NCBI RefSeq assembly: GCF_009649075.1
Contig: NZ_CP045737.1
Coordinates: 2,108,001-2,172,000, forward strand
Reading direction: 5' to 3'
Source of the DNA: Aeromicrobium yanjiei
GTDB lineage: Bacteria > Actinomycetota > Actinomycetes > Propionibacteriales > Nocardioidaceae
DNA length: 64,000 nucleotides
The notes beneath the pieces are model-generated. The model worked only from the letters and a program-made list of their open reading frames with translations, was not told the DNA's origin and searched no databases. This document shows, piece by piece, positions 1 to 7,583 of the stretch (position 1 is its first letter; each line of letters begins with the position of its first letter). Position numbers and translations under genes: made by a program.

Positions 1-729
1 CGGCGGACCACGGGAGCTGAGATCGTGCACTTCGCCGTCGGCCAGAACGAGCCGACGGAGGACTGGGCCACGGTCGCCTACCTGCGGGACACCGCGCAGG
101 AGGCCGGCCTCGAGACCGTCGGCATCACGATCGAGGAGATTGGCTGGCACCACGAGCGGCTGACGTTCGTCGACGTCAAGGACCTCGAGATCGCTCACTG
201 CTTCAAGATGTACCCGACCGAGTGGATGCTGGACTCCACGTTCGGCCCGCTCGTGATCGACGGCTCGTCCCGCACGCGCTGGATCGAGCCGCCGTGGAAG
301 CTGCTCCTGGGCTCCAAGGCGCTGCTCCCCGTGATGTGGGAGATGTTCGCGGGCCACGAGAACCTCCTGCCCAGCTACTTCGACGCCCCGTACGCGATGC
401 GCGAGTACGTGACCAAGCCGCTGTTCGGGTGGGAGGGCGACGGCGTCGAGATCCACACCCCGCACGTCCGCGAGGCGGTCGAGGCGACGCACTCGGCCGG
501 CCAGGAGCTCGTCTACCAGAAGTACGTCGAGCTGCCCGACTTCGACGGCAACCACCCGGTGCTGGGCACGTGGGTCATCGGCGGACGCGCGGCCGGGCTC
601 GGTGTGCGCGAGTCGAGCAACCGCATCACCAACACCGAGGCGCGCTTCGTCCCCCACCTCATGTCCACCGCGCGGTCCTCCCCCGAGCAGGTCGCTGCCT
701 GGCTCGCCGAGACCGGGCACACCCTGTGA
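1..729 (+). CDS. Glutathionylspermidine synthase family protein (5' partial)
   Basis: The reading frame is open to the left edge, so the start lies outside the window; about 240 C-terminal residues are present. The family is ATP-grasp-like (Gsp_synth) and ligates an amine to a peptide carboxylate; the real substrate of actinobacterial members is unknown. Visible family landmarks are the FKMYPTEW block, the TRWIEPPWK block, the NLLPSYF segment, the KPLFGWEGDGV block and the late YQKYVELP and GTWVIGG strands. A DUF350 membrane protein follows 40 bp later, the same pairing as yjfC and yjfL in Escherichia coli, which supports a joint role in envelope or polyamine chemistry. A GTG at 25 is an internal codon, not a likely start. 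Confidence 0.85.
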   Translation, partial: RRTTGAEIVHFAVGQNEPTEDWATVAYLRDTAQEAGLETVGITIEEIGWHHERLTFVDVKDLEIAHCFKMYPTEWMLDSTFGPLVIDGSSRTRWIEPPWKLLLGSKALLPVMWEMFAGHENLLPSYFDAPYAMREYVTKPLFGWEGDGVEIHTPHVREAVEATHSAGQELVYQKYVELPDFDGNHPVLGTWVIGGRAAGLGVRESSNRITNTEARFVPHLMSTARSSPEQVAAWLAETGHTL

Positions 730-769
730 CCGCACGCGTCCCGATCAAACCGCACCACCTAGGAGAACC

Positions 770-1192
770 ATGGACCTGCTGAGCTCAGTTGGATACGCGC
801 TGGCCTACGCGGCGATGGGCCTCGCGGTCCTCGGAGTCGGCTATCTCGTGCTCGACCTGCTGACCCCGGGACGGCTCGGGGAGCACATCATGCAGAACGC
901 CTCGGTGAACGCGGCCATCGTCACCGCGGCCGGCATCCTCGGGCTCGGCGGGATCGTCTTCACCGCGATCTGGACCAACGGCGACTCCTCGTTCGGCGCC
1001 GCCCTGGGCTGGACGATCGCGTTCGGGCTCGTCGGGGTGGTGATGCAGGCGGCAGCGTTCCGTCTCCTCGACCTCATCACGCCCGACGACCTGTCCAAGA
1101 TCGTCACGCTTCCCGGCTTCCACCCGGCCTCGCTCGTCGCCGCGGCCACCCAGGTCTCGGTCTCGCTCGTGATCGTGGCCTGCATCGCCTGA
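770..1192 (+). CDS. DUF350 family membrane protein
   Basis: This 140-residue protein has four hydrophobic segments (about 8-28, 45-66, 76-98 and 117-138), as usual for DUF350. The ATG at 770 is chosen because AGGAGA lies at 761-766 with ideal spacing; the frame is open further upstream but that part is not hydrophobic or conserved-looking. It follows the glutathionylspermidine-synthase-like gene by 40 bp, so the two are probably co-transcribed. DUF350 proteins such as YjfL recur beside that enzyme family. The molecular function is unknown. Confidence 0.85.
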   Translation: MDLLSSVGYALAYAAMGLAVLGVGYLVLDLLTPGRLGEHIMQNASVNAAIVTAAGILGLGGIVFTAIWTNGDSSFGAALGWTIAFGLVGVVMQAAAFRLLDLITPDDLSKIVTLPGFHPASLVAAATQVSVSLVIVACIA

Positions 1193-1233
1193 CATTCGCG
1201 AGACGATCCGGGCCGATCTGACATGGTCCAGAC

Positions 1234-1854
1234 ATGAGGCTCCTGTCATCGGCCTGTGCCGTCCTCGTTGCTGCCACGCTCGTCGGGTGCGAGACGTCCG
1301 GCGGCTCGTCTCCCGGTCCCCCACGCACTGGAAGCCGGACCGCTGGCGTGACGCCGGACCGCGCCGCTGAGCCCTGCCCCGACAAGCTGCCGCAGCCGAC
1401 TGCGTCGACGCAAGGCCCCGACTCGTCCCGCCCGGCCGAGCGCAGGCCGCGGCTGCCCCGGCTGGAAGCCGCCTGGGTGTGCGTGTATGGGGCGTTGACC
1501 CCCACAGGTGACGGAGCAGCTCTCGAGTGGACTCGGCAGCGGCCGCCCATGCGCGTCCCGCCGGGCCAGCTGCGCCGTTACCAGCGTGACCTGGACCAGC
1601 TGGTGCCCGCCGATCGCGAGCGCGCATGTCTGGCAGACCTCGGCCCGCGCTACCTCTTGGTCTACGCGTACGACGCGGGCCTCGCGGGCGTGACCGCCGA
1701 CGCCTTCGGGTGCGAGGACGTGCGACTCACGGACGATCCCGCGGAGACGGCGCCCGGCGAACGGGGCGCGCCCGGCTCCGTTCCCGGCATCCTGCAGTCC
1801 CCCTCCGGGCTCCTGGACGCTCTCGAGGCCACCGCGAACGCGTCCGGCACCTAG
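1234..1854 (+). CDS. Putative exported lipoprotein
   Basis: A 206-residue protein with a short positively charged start, a hydrophobic core and the lipobox LVGC near residue 19, so it should be lipid-anchored outside the membrane. The remainder is Pro/Arg/Asp-rich with several Cys and has no family I recognise. A -10-like CATGGT at 1222-1227 stands 6 nt before the ATG, suggesting a leaderless transcript and a promoter separate from the DUF350 gene. Codon use matches neighbours. No function can be assigned. Confidence 0.7.
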   Translation: MRLLSSACAVLVAATLVGCETSGGSSPGPPRTGSRTAGVTPDRAAEPCPDKLPQPTASTQGPDSSRPAERRPRLPRLEAAWVCVYGALTPTGDGAALEWTRQRPPMRVPPGQLRRYQRDLDQLVPADRERACLADLGPRYLLVYAYDAGLAGVTADAFGCEDVRLTDDPAETAPGERGAPGSVPGILQSPSGLLDALEATANASGT

Positions 1855-1924
1855 TCGCTCGCGCCGTGCGGGCCTGCACGCGGCCGGCGTGCGACCCCGA
1901 CCTGCTGGCCGTACGGTCTGGGTC

Positions 1925-2155
1925 ATGCGAACGAGTGTGAAGGCCGATGACGCCACTTCCCCCGACCTGATCCGCAAGATCGAGGCGGCCGACGAGTCCC
2001 TGAGGATCAGCTTCTCGGGCATGCCGATCGACGAGGTCGTGCCAGAGGTCGAGCGGTCGCTGAGCGAGCTCGATCTCGACCTCCCGGAGGCCACGGTGCA
2101 GGACTGGGCCCAGCACGTCGTGGACCGCGCGGACTACGTCCTCGAGATTCGGTGA
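1925..2155 (+). CDS. Small hypothetical protein (76 aa)
   Basis: The start at 1925 is preferred because TACGGT (1912-1917) sits 7 nt upstream, the spacing of leaderless genes here; the frame extends 12 codons further upstream without a better signal. The product is acidic and predicted helical, with no signal peptide or membrane segment, and contains an EVVPEVERSLSELDLDLPE stretch. I recognise no family. It converges on the YihY gene, with an inverted repeat between them. Confidence 0.6.
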   Translation: MRTSVKADDATSPDLIRKIEAADESLRISFSGMPIDEVVPEVERSLSELDLDLPEATVQDWAQHVVDRADYVLEIR

Positions 2156-2158
2156 GCT

Positions 2159-2216
2159 GAGCCCGCCACATCTCACGATCCCGGACATCTGGCGGGCTCA
2201 AGCCGCCAAATCTTGG
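2159..2216. repeat. Intergenic inverted repeat, REP-like family copy 1
   Basis: GAGCCCGCCA (2159-2168) pairs with TGGCGGGCTC (2190-2199), and the block continues as AAGCCGCCAAATCT. It lies between two convergent genes and can act as a bidirectional terminator. The second half is nearly identical to part of the element at 62204-62282, so this is a repeated element, not a one-off hairpin. Confidence 0.7.
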
Positions 2217-2227
2217 TGCCGGCGGGG

Positions 2228-3103
2228 TCAGCCCCAGCGGGCGTCGTCGACGGCCTGCTCGACGGCGGCGTTGATCGCGGCGCCGATCAGGACCGAGATC
2301 GACAGGACGTACAGCCACAGGAGCACCGCGATCGGCGCGGCCAGGGGGCCGTAGATGGACATCCCGCCGGTGGAGAAGCCGAGCGCCCAGCGGACGAAAT
2401 AGCTGCCGAGGATCCACAGCACGAGCGTGAAGACCGCACCCGGCATGCCCACCCGCCACTTCTTCCGCACGGGCACCGCGAGGTGGTACAGCGTCGTGAG
2501 GAAGCCGATCGACAGCACCACCACCGCGGGCCAGTAGAACACCCGCAGGAACGACCAGCGGTCCGACAACGCATCGGCTGCGAGCTGGGGACCGGTCAGC
2601 ACGAGCGGCACCAGCACGATGCCCACCATCAGGGCCGCGACGTACAGCGAGAACGACAGCGCGCGGGTCTTGATGATGCCGCGGTGCCCGCCCAGTCCGT
2701 AGATGATCGAGATCGTGTCGAGGAAGACGTTGAGCGCCCGCGACCCCGACCACAGCGCGAGCACGAAGCCGATCGAGATGACGTCGATGCGCCCCCCGCC
2801 CAGCACCTCGTCGAGCGTCGGCGCGATGACCTTGTCGACCGTGCTGTCGGTGAGCGCCTTGGACGCGAGGTCGATGATGCGCTCCTTGAGCACGTCGACC
2901 TTCGCGACGTCGAAGCGCTCGGCGATGAATCCGATCGTCCCCGCGAGGCCGAACACGAGCGGTGGGAGCGACAGGATCGCGAAGAACGCCGCCTCGGCCG
3001 CGAGGCCGGTCACGCGGTAGCGAAAGCAGCTGCTCACCGTCCGCGCGACGAGCTTCTTGACCTCTTCGGGGACGCCCGGTCGGTCTACCGGTTCCACCGC
3101 CAT
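2228..3103 (-). CDS. YihY/BrkB family inner-membrane protein
   Basis: A 291-residue polytopic protein with about six hydrophobic segments, matching the YihY/virulence-factor BrkB family, often mislabelled ribonuclease BN. Family landmarks include the N-terminal RVTGLAAEAAFFAILSLPPL segment, WSGSRALNVF, and GSYFVRWALGF followed by YGPLAAPIAVLLWLY. Function is unsettled; transport or envelope roles are suggested. Start: the ATG at 3103 lies 6 nt after TACGGT (3115-3110 on this strand). A slightly longer frame upstream would run into the promoter of the divergent gene, so I reject it. Confidence 0.88.
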   Translation of the reverse strand: MAVEPVDRPGVPEEVKKLVARTVSSCFRYRVTGLAAEAAFFAILSLPPLVFGLAGTIGFIAERFDVAKVDVLKERIIDLASKALTDSTVDKVIAPTLDEVLGGGRIDVISIGFVLALWSGSRALNVFLDTISIIYGLGGHRGIIKTRALSFSLYVAALMVGIVLVPLVLTGPQLAADALSDRWSFLRVFYWPAVVVLSIGFLTTLYHLAVPVRKKWRVGMPGAVFTLVLWILGSYFVRWALGFSTGGMSIYGPLAAPIAVLLWLYVLSISVLIGAAINAAVEQAVDDARWG

Positions 3104-3108
3104 GGCTC

Positions 3109-3115
3109 TACCGTA
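3109..3115. promoter_or_regulatory. Shared palindromic -10 for two divergent leaderless genes
   Basis: TACCGTA reads TACCGT on the + strand, 6 nt before the ATG at 3121, and TACGGT on the - strand, 6 nt before the ATG at 3103. Both starts are exactly symmetrical about the same heptamer, so one -10 duplex appears to serve both directions. Inferred from spacing and hexamer match only. Confidence 0.55.
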
Positions 3116-3120
3116 GCGAC

Positions 3121-4770
3121 ATGGATCCCCTCCAGCGCGCACCCTCGAACCAGGCGTCGCCGCTCGTCGGCCACAACGTCGCGACCGGGGACCAGGCCCT
3201 CATGGACGCGGTGTCGGCGTTCGGCGGCGAGCACTCCCCCGCGATCATCGAGGCACTCACTCCCATCGGGTCCCTGGCCGGATCCGCGGAGGCCCGCGAG
3301 CACTGGCACCTCGCCAACGAGAACGAGCCGGTGCTGCGGACGGCCGACCGGTTCGGCACCCGGATCGACGAGGTGGACTTCCACCCCTCGTGGCACTGGC
3401 TCATGACGCAGGGCGTCGGGTTCGGCCTCACCGCCGAGCCGTGGGTCTCCCAGAGCCCCGTCGCCCACCTGCAGCGCGCTGCGGGCTTCCTCGCCTGGGG
3501 ACAGGTCGAGCAGGGCCACATGTGCCCCATCACGATGACGTACGCCGTGGTTCCCGCCCTGCGCGCGGACGACGCTCTGGCGAAGCAGTGGACGACCGGA
3601 CTGGCGTCCCGCACGTACGACTTCGGCCTCCGGGCTCCCGAGCTCAAGGCCGGCCTCCTCGCGGGGATGGGCATGACCGAGAAGCAGGGCGGCTCCGACC
3701 TGCGCACCACCACGACCCAGGCGCGTCCGACCGAGACGCACGGCGAGTACCTGCTGACCGGGCACAAGTGGTTCACGTCCGCGCCGATGAACGACCTGTT
3801 CCTCGTGCTCGCGCAGGCCCCCGGCGGCGTCAGCTGCTTCGTCGTGCCCCGGGTGCGCCCCGACGGCACCCGCAACGCGTTGTCGATCGTCCGGCTCAAG
3901 GACAAGCTCGGCAACCGGTCCAACGCGTCCAGCGAGCTGGAGTTCACCGACGCCTGGGCCGTACGCCTCGGCGACGAGGGCCGCGGCATCCGCACGATCA
4001 TCGAGATGGTGTCCGCGACCCGTCAGGACTGCATCCTCGGCTCGGCCGGCATCATGCGCAAGGCCGTCTCGGAGGCCGCGTGGCACGCGTCCGGCCGTGC
4101 AGCGTTCGGTGCGACGCTGGCGGACCAGCCCGCGATGATCAACGTCCTGGCCGATCTCGCGGTCGAGAGCGAGGCCGCGACCATGGTGGCGATGCGACTG
4201 GCCTCGGCGGTCGACAAGCCCCACGACGCCCACGAGCAGGCGCTGCGGCGCATCGGCCTGGCGCTCGAGAAGTTCTGGGTGTGCAAGCGGACCCCGTTCA
4301 TGGTCGCCGAGGCCCTGGAGTGCCTGGGCGGCAACGGGTACGTCGAGGAGTCCGGCATGCCGCTGCTGTTCCGCGAGTCGCCGCTCAACTCGATCTGGGA
4401 GGGCAGCGGCAACGTGCAGGCCCTCGACGTCCTGCGCGCACTGAGCCGTGAGCCGGAGAGCCTCGAGGCCTGGGTCACCGAGGTCGGGACGGTCCGCGGC
4501 GAGAACCGTCACCTCGACGCGATGGCCGAGACGGTCCTCACCGAGCTCGCCGACCTGACGGACATCGAGACCCGGGCCCGACGGATCGCAGGACAGATGG
4601 CCGCTGTGCTCCAGGGCACGGTGCTGCTGCAGCACGGCGATCCCGACGTGGCCGACGCGTTCTGCGCCTCCCGGCTCGGAGGTGACTGGGGCGGTACGTT
4701 CGGCACGCTCCCCCACGGGCTCGCGCTCGCGGGCATCGTCGCCCGCACCACCCCACACCTGGAGTCTTGA
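3121..4770 (+). CDS. Acyl-CoA dehydrogenase, AidB-like
   Basis: A 549-residue flavoprotein of the acyl-CoA dehydrogenase superfamily; the length (AidB about 540) and an early WHLANENEPVLR region fit the AidB branch better than ordinary 380-residue dehydrogenases. Visible motifs are GMGMTEKQGGSDLR (about 180), GHKWFTSAP, the flavin-domain EALECLGGNGYVEESGMP (about 400) and IWEGSGNVQALDVLRA. AidB in Escherichia coli binds DNA and is linked to alkylation resistance, with low dehydrogenase activity. The gene is leaderless by inspection and its TGA overlaps the next ATG (4768-4772), so the downstream membrane gene is translationally coupled. Confidence 0.85.
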   Translation: MDPLQRAPSNQASPLVGHNVATGDQALMDAVSAFGGEHSPAIIEALTPIGSLAGSAEAREHWHLANENEPVLRTADRFGTRIDEVDFHPSWHWLMTQGVGFGLTAEPWVSQSPVAHLQRAAGFLAWGQVEQGHMCPITMTYAVVPALRADDALAKQWTTGLASRTYDFGLRAPELKAGLLAGMGMTEKQGGSDLRTTTTQARPTETHGEYLLTGHKWFTSAPMNDLFLVLAQAPGGVSCFVVPRVRPDGTRNALSIVRLKDKLGNRSNASSELEFTDAWAVRLGDEGRGIRTIIEMVSATRQDCILGSAGIMRKAVSEAAWHASGRAAFGATLADQPAMINVLADLAVESEAATMVAMRLASAVDKPHDAHEQALRRIGLALEKFWVCKRTPFMVAEALECLGGNGYVEESGMPLLFRESPLNSIWEGSGNVQALDVLRALSREPESLEAWVTEVGTVRGENRHLDAMAETVLTELADLTDIETRARRIAGQMAAVLQGTVLLQHGDPDVADAFCASRLGGDWGGTFGTLPHGLALAGIVARTTPHLES

Positions 4771-5396
4771 TGGGCCGTCCCCTCTCGATCGCCGCGCTCA
4801 CGTCGGCGATCATCACCATCGTGTCCGCGCTCGCCCTGCGCGCCGCCGAGGCCACGCTCGCGGTCGCCGCGGTGGCCGGGGTCGCCGTCCTGGTCACCTG
4901 GTACGCCCAGCTGCACGCGACCGAGGACAGCGGCGCCGGTGGCCTCGTGAACCCGGCGTCCGCCGTGGCACTGGCGGTCGTCGGTCGCGGGCCCTGGTCG
5001 ACCCTGCTGCCGGCCGTCGCCGCACACGCGGTCGGGGCGGTCCTGGGCGGTCTCGTCGCCCTCGCGCTGGACGACCGGCTCGGCGACACCCTGGTCTTCG
5101 CCGACCCTGATCTCGTGGTGGCCGGCATCGGGGCCGCCGTCGTCGGGCTCGTCGCCGCCTGGGCCACCCTGAGCATCGACGGCGGCGGGCCCGAGGGCCT
5201 CGCCGCGGTGCCGGCCGTCCTCGGCGGGGCGGTCCTGCCCCTCGGGCTGCTCGCGGTCTTCCACCCGGCCGCCGTCATCGGCCTCGCCACCGCCGGGATC
5301 GTCCCGTGGGACGCGGCGCTCGTGGCCGCCGGCGCCACCCTCCTGGCCGCTGCGGCCGGCGCGTACGCGGTCTCGGTCCTCGTCCCGGCCGAGTGA
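4770..5396 (+). CDS. Polytopic membrane protein with aquaporin-like NPA motif
   Basis: A 208-residue, very Ala/Val/Leu-rich protein with about six membrane segments. One GGLVNPASAVALA motif (NPA at residues 61-63) and a second half-motif FHPAAVIGLA (HPA at 165-167) sit in equivalent places of an apparent internal duplication, as in major intrinsic proteins. The second Asn is replaced by His and the selectivity-filter Arg after NPA is missing, so water or glycerol transport is uncertain. The ATG overlaps the stop of the AidB-like gene by one base; a TTG at 4767 is the only nearby alternative. Treat as a divergent aquaporin-like protein of unknown substrate. Confidence 0.7.
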   Translation: MGRPLSIAALTSAIITIVSALALRAAEATLAVAAVAGVAVLVTWYAQLHATEDSGAGGLVNPASAVALAVVGRGPWSTLLPAVAAHAVGAVLGGLVALALDDRLGDTLVFADPDLVVAGIGAAVVGLVAAWATLSIDGGGPEGLAAVPAVLGGAVLPLGLLAVFHPAAVIGLATAGIVPWDAALVAAGATLLAAAAGAYAVSVLVPAE

Positions 5397-5485
5397 CGCA
5401 GGCCACACGCGGGGGCACATTTCCCCGTCAACCAAGGCAGTCTGACCAGCATGTGGACAGCCGTCTCAACTGTCGAGACTCATGC

Positions 5486-5514
5486 TTGTCGTGTGCGCGC
5501 CGGCTCACCAGACT
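5486..5514 (+). promoter_or_regulatory. Putative promoter of the sulfite reductase leader
   Basis: TTGTCG (5486-5491) and CAGACT (5509-5514) are separated by 17 bp, and the leader-peptide ATG follows 6 nt later, so the transcript may start at that ATG. The -10 is a weak match. The gap 5397-5706 otherwise holds only the leader peptide and GC-rich arms (around 5606-5610 and 5643-5647) that could pair before the main gene. Confidence 0.4.
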
Positions 5515-5520
5515 GAGGAC

Positions 5521-5601
5521 ATGCTTTCGGCACAGACACTCTGGCTCGTGGGACGTCTCCACGTTGACCTCGGTCGTGCCCGCAACATGATGTGTCGCTG
5601 A
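5521..5601 (+). CDS. Short leader peptide upstream of sulfite reductase
   Basis: A 26-codon frame ends with LHVDLGRARNMMCR and stops 105 bp before the sulfite reductase start. Short actinobacterial leader peptides with an H-V-D-L-x-R core and a terminal C-R are, from memory, recurrent upstream of sulfur-assimilation genes, where Cys codons near the end could sense cysteinyl-tRNA. Here the only Cys is the penultimate codon. The ATG has GAGG just before it, but spacing suits a leaderless start better. The peptide itself probably has no function beyond regulation. No homology search was possible. Confidence 0.6.
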   Translation: MLSAQTLWLVGRLHVDLGRARNMMCR

Positions 5602-5706
5602 TCAACGCGCGACCTCTGCACTGATCTCAGCAATCAATCCAGGCGCGCGGCGACCCCCGTGACGAGCCTGTCGTGATCGCCGTGTGCCCTGCCCCAAGGG
5701 AAGTTC

Positions 5707-7389
5707 ATGGCTACAGCCACCGGCACCAACGCCGCCCGCCGCCCCCGCCCCAAGCGCGGTGAGGGCCAGTGGGCTCTGGGCTACCGCGAGCCGCTCAACG
5801 CGAACGAGCAGTCCAAGAAGGACGACAACCCGCTCAACGTCCGCGCCCGCATCGAGAACATCTACGCGCACGGCGGCTTCGACTCGATCGATCCCGGCGA
5901 CCTGCGGGGCCGGTTCCGCTGGTGGGGCCTCTACACCCAGCGCAAGCAGGGCATCGACGGCGGGAAGACCGCCACCCTCGCTCCCGAGGAGCTGGACGCC
6001 GACCGCTTCATGCTGCGCGTGCGCGTCGACGGCGGCCAGCTCGACCTCGAGCAGCTGCGCACGATCGCCGACATCTCGGTCGACTTCGCGCAGGACACCG
6101 CCGACCTCACCGATCGCCAGAACGTGCAGTACCACTGGATCGACGTCCGCGACGTGCCGATGATCTGGCAGCGCCTCGAGGCGGTCGGCCTGTCCACCCA
6201 GGAGGCGTGCGGCGACTGCCCGCGCGTGATCCTGGGCTCGCCCGTCGCCGGCATCTCCGCCGACGAGATCATCGACGGCACGTCGGCGATCGACGCGATC
6301 GAGAGCACCTTCATCGGTGACCGGAACTTCTCCAACCTCCCCCGCAAGTTCAAGAGCGCGATCAGCGGCCACCCCGACCACGACGTCGTCCCGCAGATCA
6401 ACGACGTGGCGTTCACGGGCGCGATCCACCCCGAGCACGGTCCGGGCTTCGACGTGTGGGTCGGCGGCGGCCTGTCGACCAACCCGATGCTGGCCCAGCG
6501 GCTCGGCGCCTGGGTCTCCCTCGAGGACGTCCCCGAGGTCTGGAAGGGCATCGTCAGCATCTTCCGCGACTACGGCTATCGCCGCCTGCGCACCCGCGCA
6601 CGGCTGAAGTTCCTCGTGGCGGACTGGGGCATCGAGAAGTTCCGCGAGGTCCTCGAGACCGAGTACCTCGAGCGCCGGCTCCCCGATCTCGACGCCCCCG
6701 CGATGCCCGAGACCCCGGCCGACCACGTCGGAGTGTTCCCGCAGACCGACGGGAAGTTCTACGTCGGCGTCGCCGCCACGGTCGGTCGCATCTCCGGCAC
6801 CCTGCTGAACCAGCTCGCCGATATCGTCGAGGCACACGGCAGCAATCGCATCCGGACCACCCCGATGCAGAAGCTCGTGGTGCTGGACGTCGAGGAGGAC
6901 CGGGTCGAGAGCCTGGTCGCCGCGCTGGCCGAGATCGGCCTCCACGCCCGCCCCTCGCAGTGGCGCCGCAACACGATGGCCTGCACGGGCATCGAGTACT
7001 GCAAGCTCGCGATCGTCAACACCAAGGACACCGCACGGGTCCTCATCGACGAGCTCGAGCGCCGCGTCCCGGACCTCGACACCGCCATCACGGTCAACGT
7101 CAACGGCTGCCCCAACTCGTGCGCCCGCATCCAGACCGCCGACATCGGCCTCAAGGGCATGCTCGTCAACGACGCCGACGGCAACACGGTCGAGGGCTTC
7201 CAGGTCCACCTCGGTGGCGCTCTGGGACTCCAGGCCGGGTTCGGCCGCAAGCTGCGCGCGCACAAGGTCGCGGCCGACGACCTCCCCGACTACGTCGAGA
7301 AGCTCTCCCGGACGTACCTCGAGCAGCGTGACGTCGAGGAGTCGTTCGCCCGCTGGGTCGCCCGCGCGGACGAGGAGGTGCTCCGATGA
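5707..7389 (+). CDS. Ferredoxin-dependent sulfite/nitrite reductase
   Basis: A 560-residue sirohaem and [4Fe-4S] enzyme reducing sulfite to sulfide with six electrons, cytoplasmic. The cluster ligands are visible as C426 and C432 in ACTGIEYCKLA and C468 and C472 in NGCPNSCAR. The ferrite-like half-domain repeats and the basic N-terminus fit SirA/NirA of actinobacteria. AAGGGA precedes the ATG. It starts an operon: the next gene overlaps by 4 bp and the third supplies a sirohaem-synthesis enzyme, so sulfite rather than nitrite is the likely substrate. The upstream leader peptide suggests cysteine-responsive control. Confidence 0.9.
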   Translation: MATATGTNAARRPRPKRGEGQWALGYREPLNANEQSKKDDNPLNVRARIENIYAHGGFDSIDPGDLRGRFRWWGLYTQRKQGIDGGKTATLAPEELDADRFMLRVRVDGGQLDLEQLRTIADISVDFAQDTADLTDRQNVQYHWIDVRDVPMIWQRLEAVGLSTQEACGDCPRVILGSPVAGISADEIIDGTSAIDAIESTFIGDRNFSNLPRKFKSAISGHPDHDVVPQINDVAFTGAIHPEHGPGFDVWVGGGLSTNPMLAQRLGAWVSLEDVPEVWKGIVSIFRDYGYRRLRTRARLKFLVADWGIEKFREVLETEYLERRLPDLDAPAMPETPADHVGVFPQTDGKFYVGVAATVGRISGTLLNQLADIVEAHGSNRIRTTPMQKLVVLDVEEDRVESLVAALAEIGLHARPSQWRRNTMACTGIEYCKLAIVNTKDTARVLIDELERRVPDLDTAITVNVNGCPNSCARIQTADIGLKGMLVNDADGNTVEGFQVHLGGALGLQAGFGRKLRAHKVAADDLPDYVEKLSRTYLEQRDVEESFARWVARADEEVLR

Positions 7390-7583
7390 GAGGCATCCCC
7401 TACCACTGCCCGTACTGCGCCGACGAGAACCTGCGTCCCCATGGCGAGACGCACGGCGAGTGGGAGTGCCGCTCATGTCTGCGCGCATTCCGGCTCGGCT
7501 TCATCGGCCAGCTGTCCCCCACCGATCTGACCACCATCGCACCGCCCATCGCACCACCCCCTGGAAGGAGGCAAGCATCATGA
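7386..7583 (+). CDS. Small zinc-ribbon-like protein of the sulfite reductase operon
   Basis: A 65-residue protein with CPYC (residues 8-11) and CRSC (28-31), a four-Cys arrangement suited to one zinc or iron site, followed by a low-complexity Pro-rich tail. The ATG overlaps the reductase stop (ATGA), so it is translationally coupled. Small proteins of this kind are common between sulfite reductase and downstream sulfur genes in actinobacteria; the role is unknown, perhaps cofactor delivery or electron transfer. Confidence 0.75.
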   Translation: MRGIPYHCPYCADENLRPHGETHGEWECRSCLRAFRLGFIGQLSPTDLTTIAPPIAPPPGRRQAS

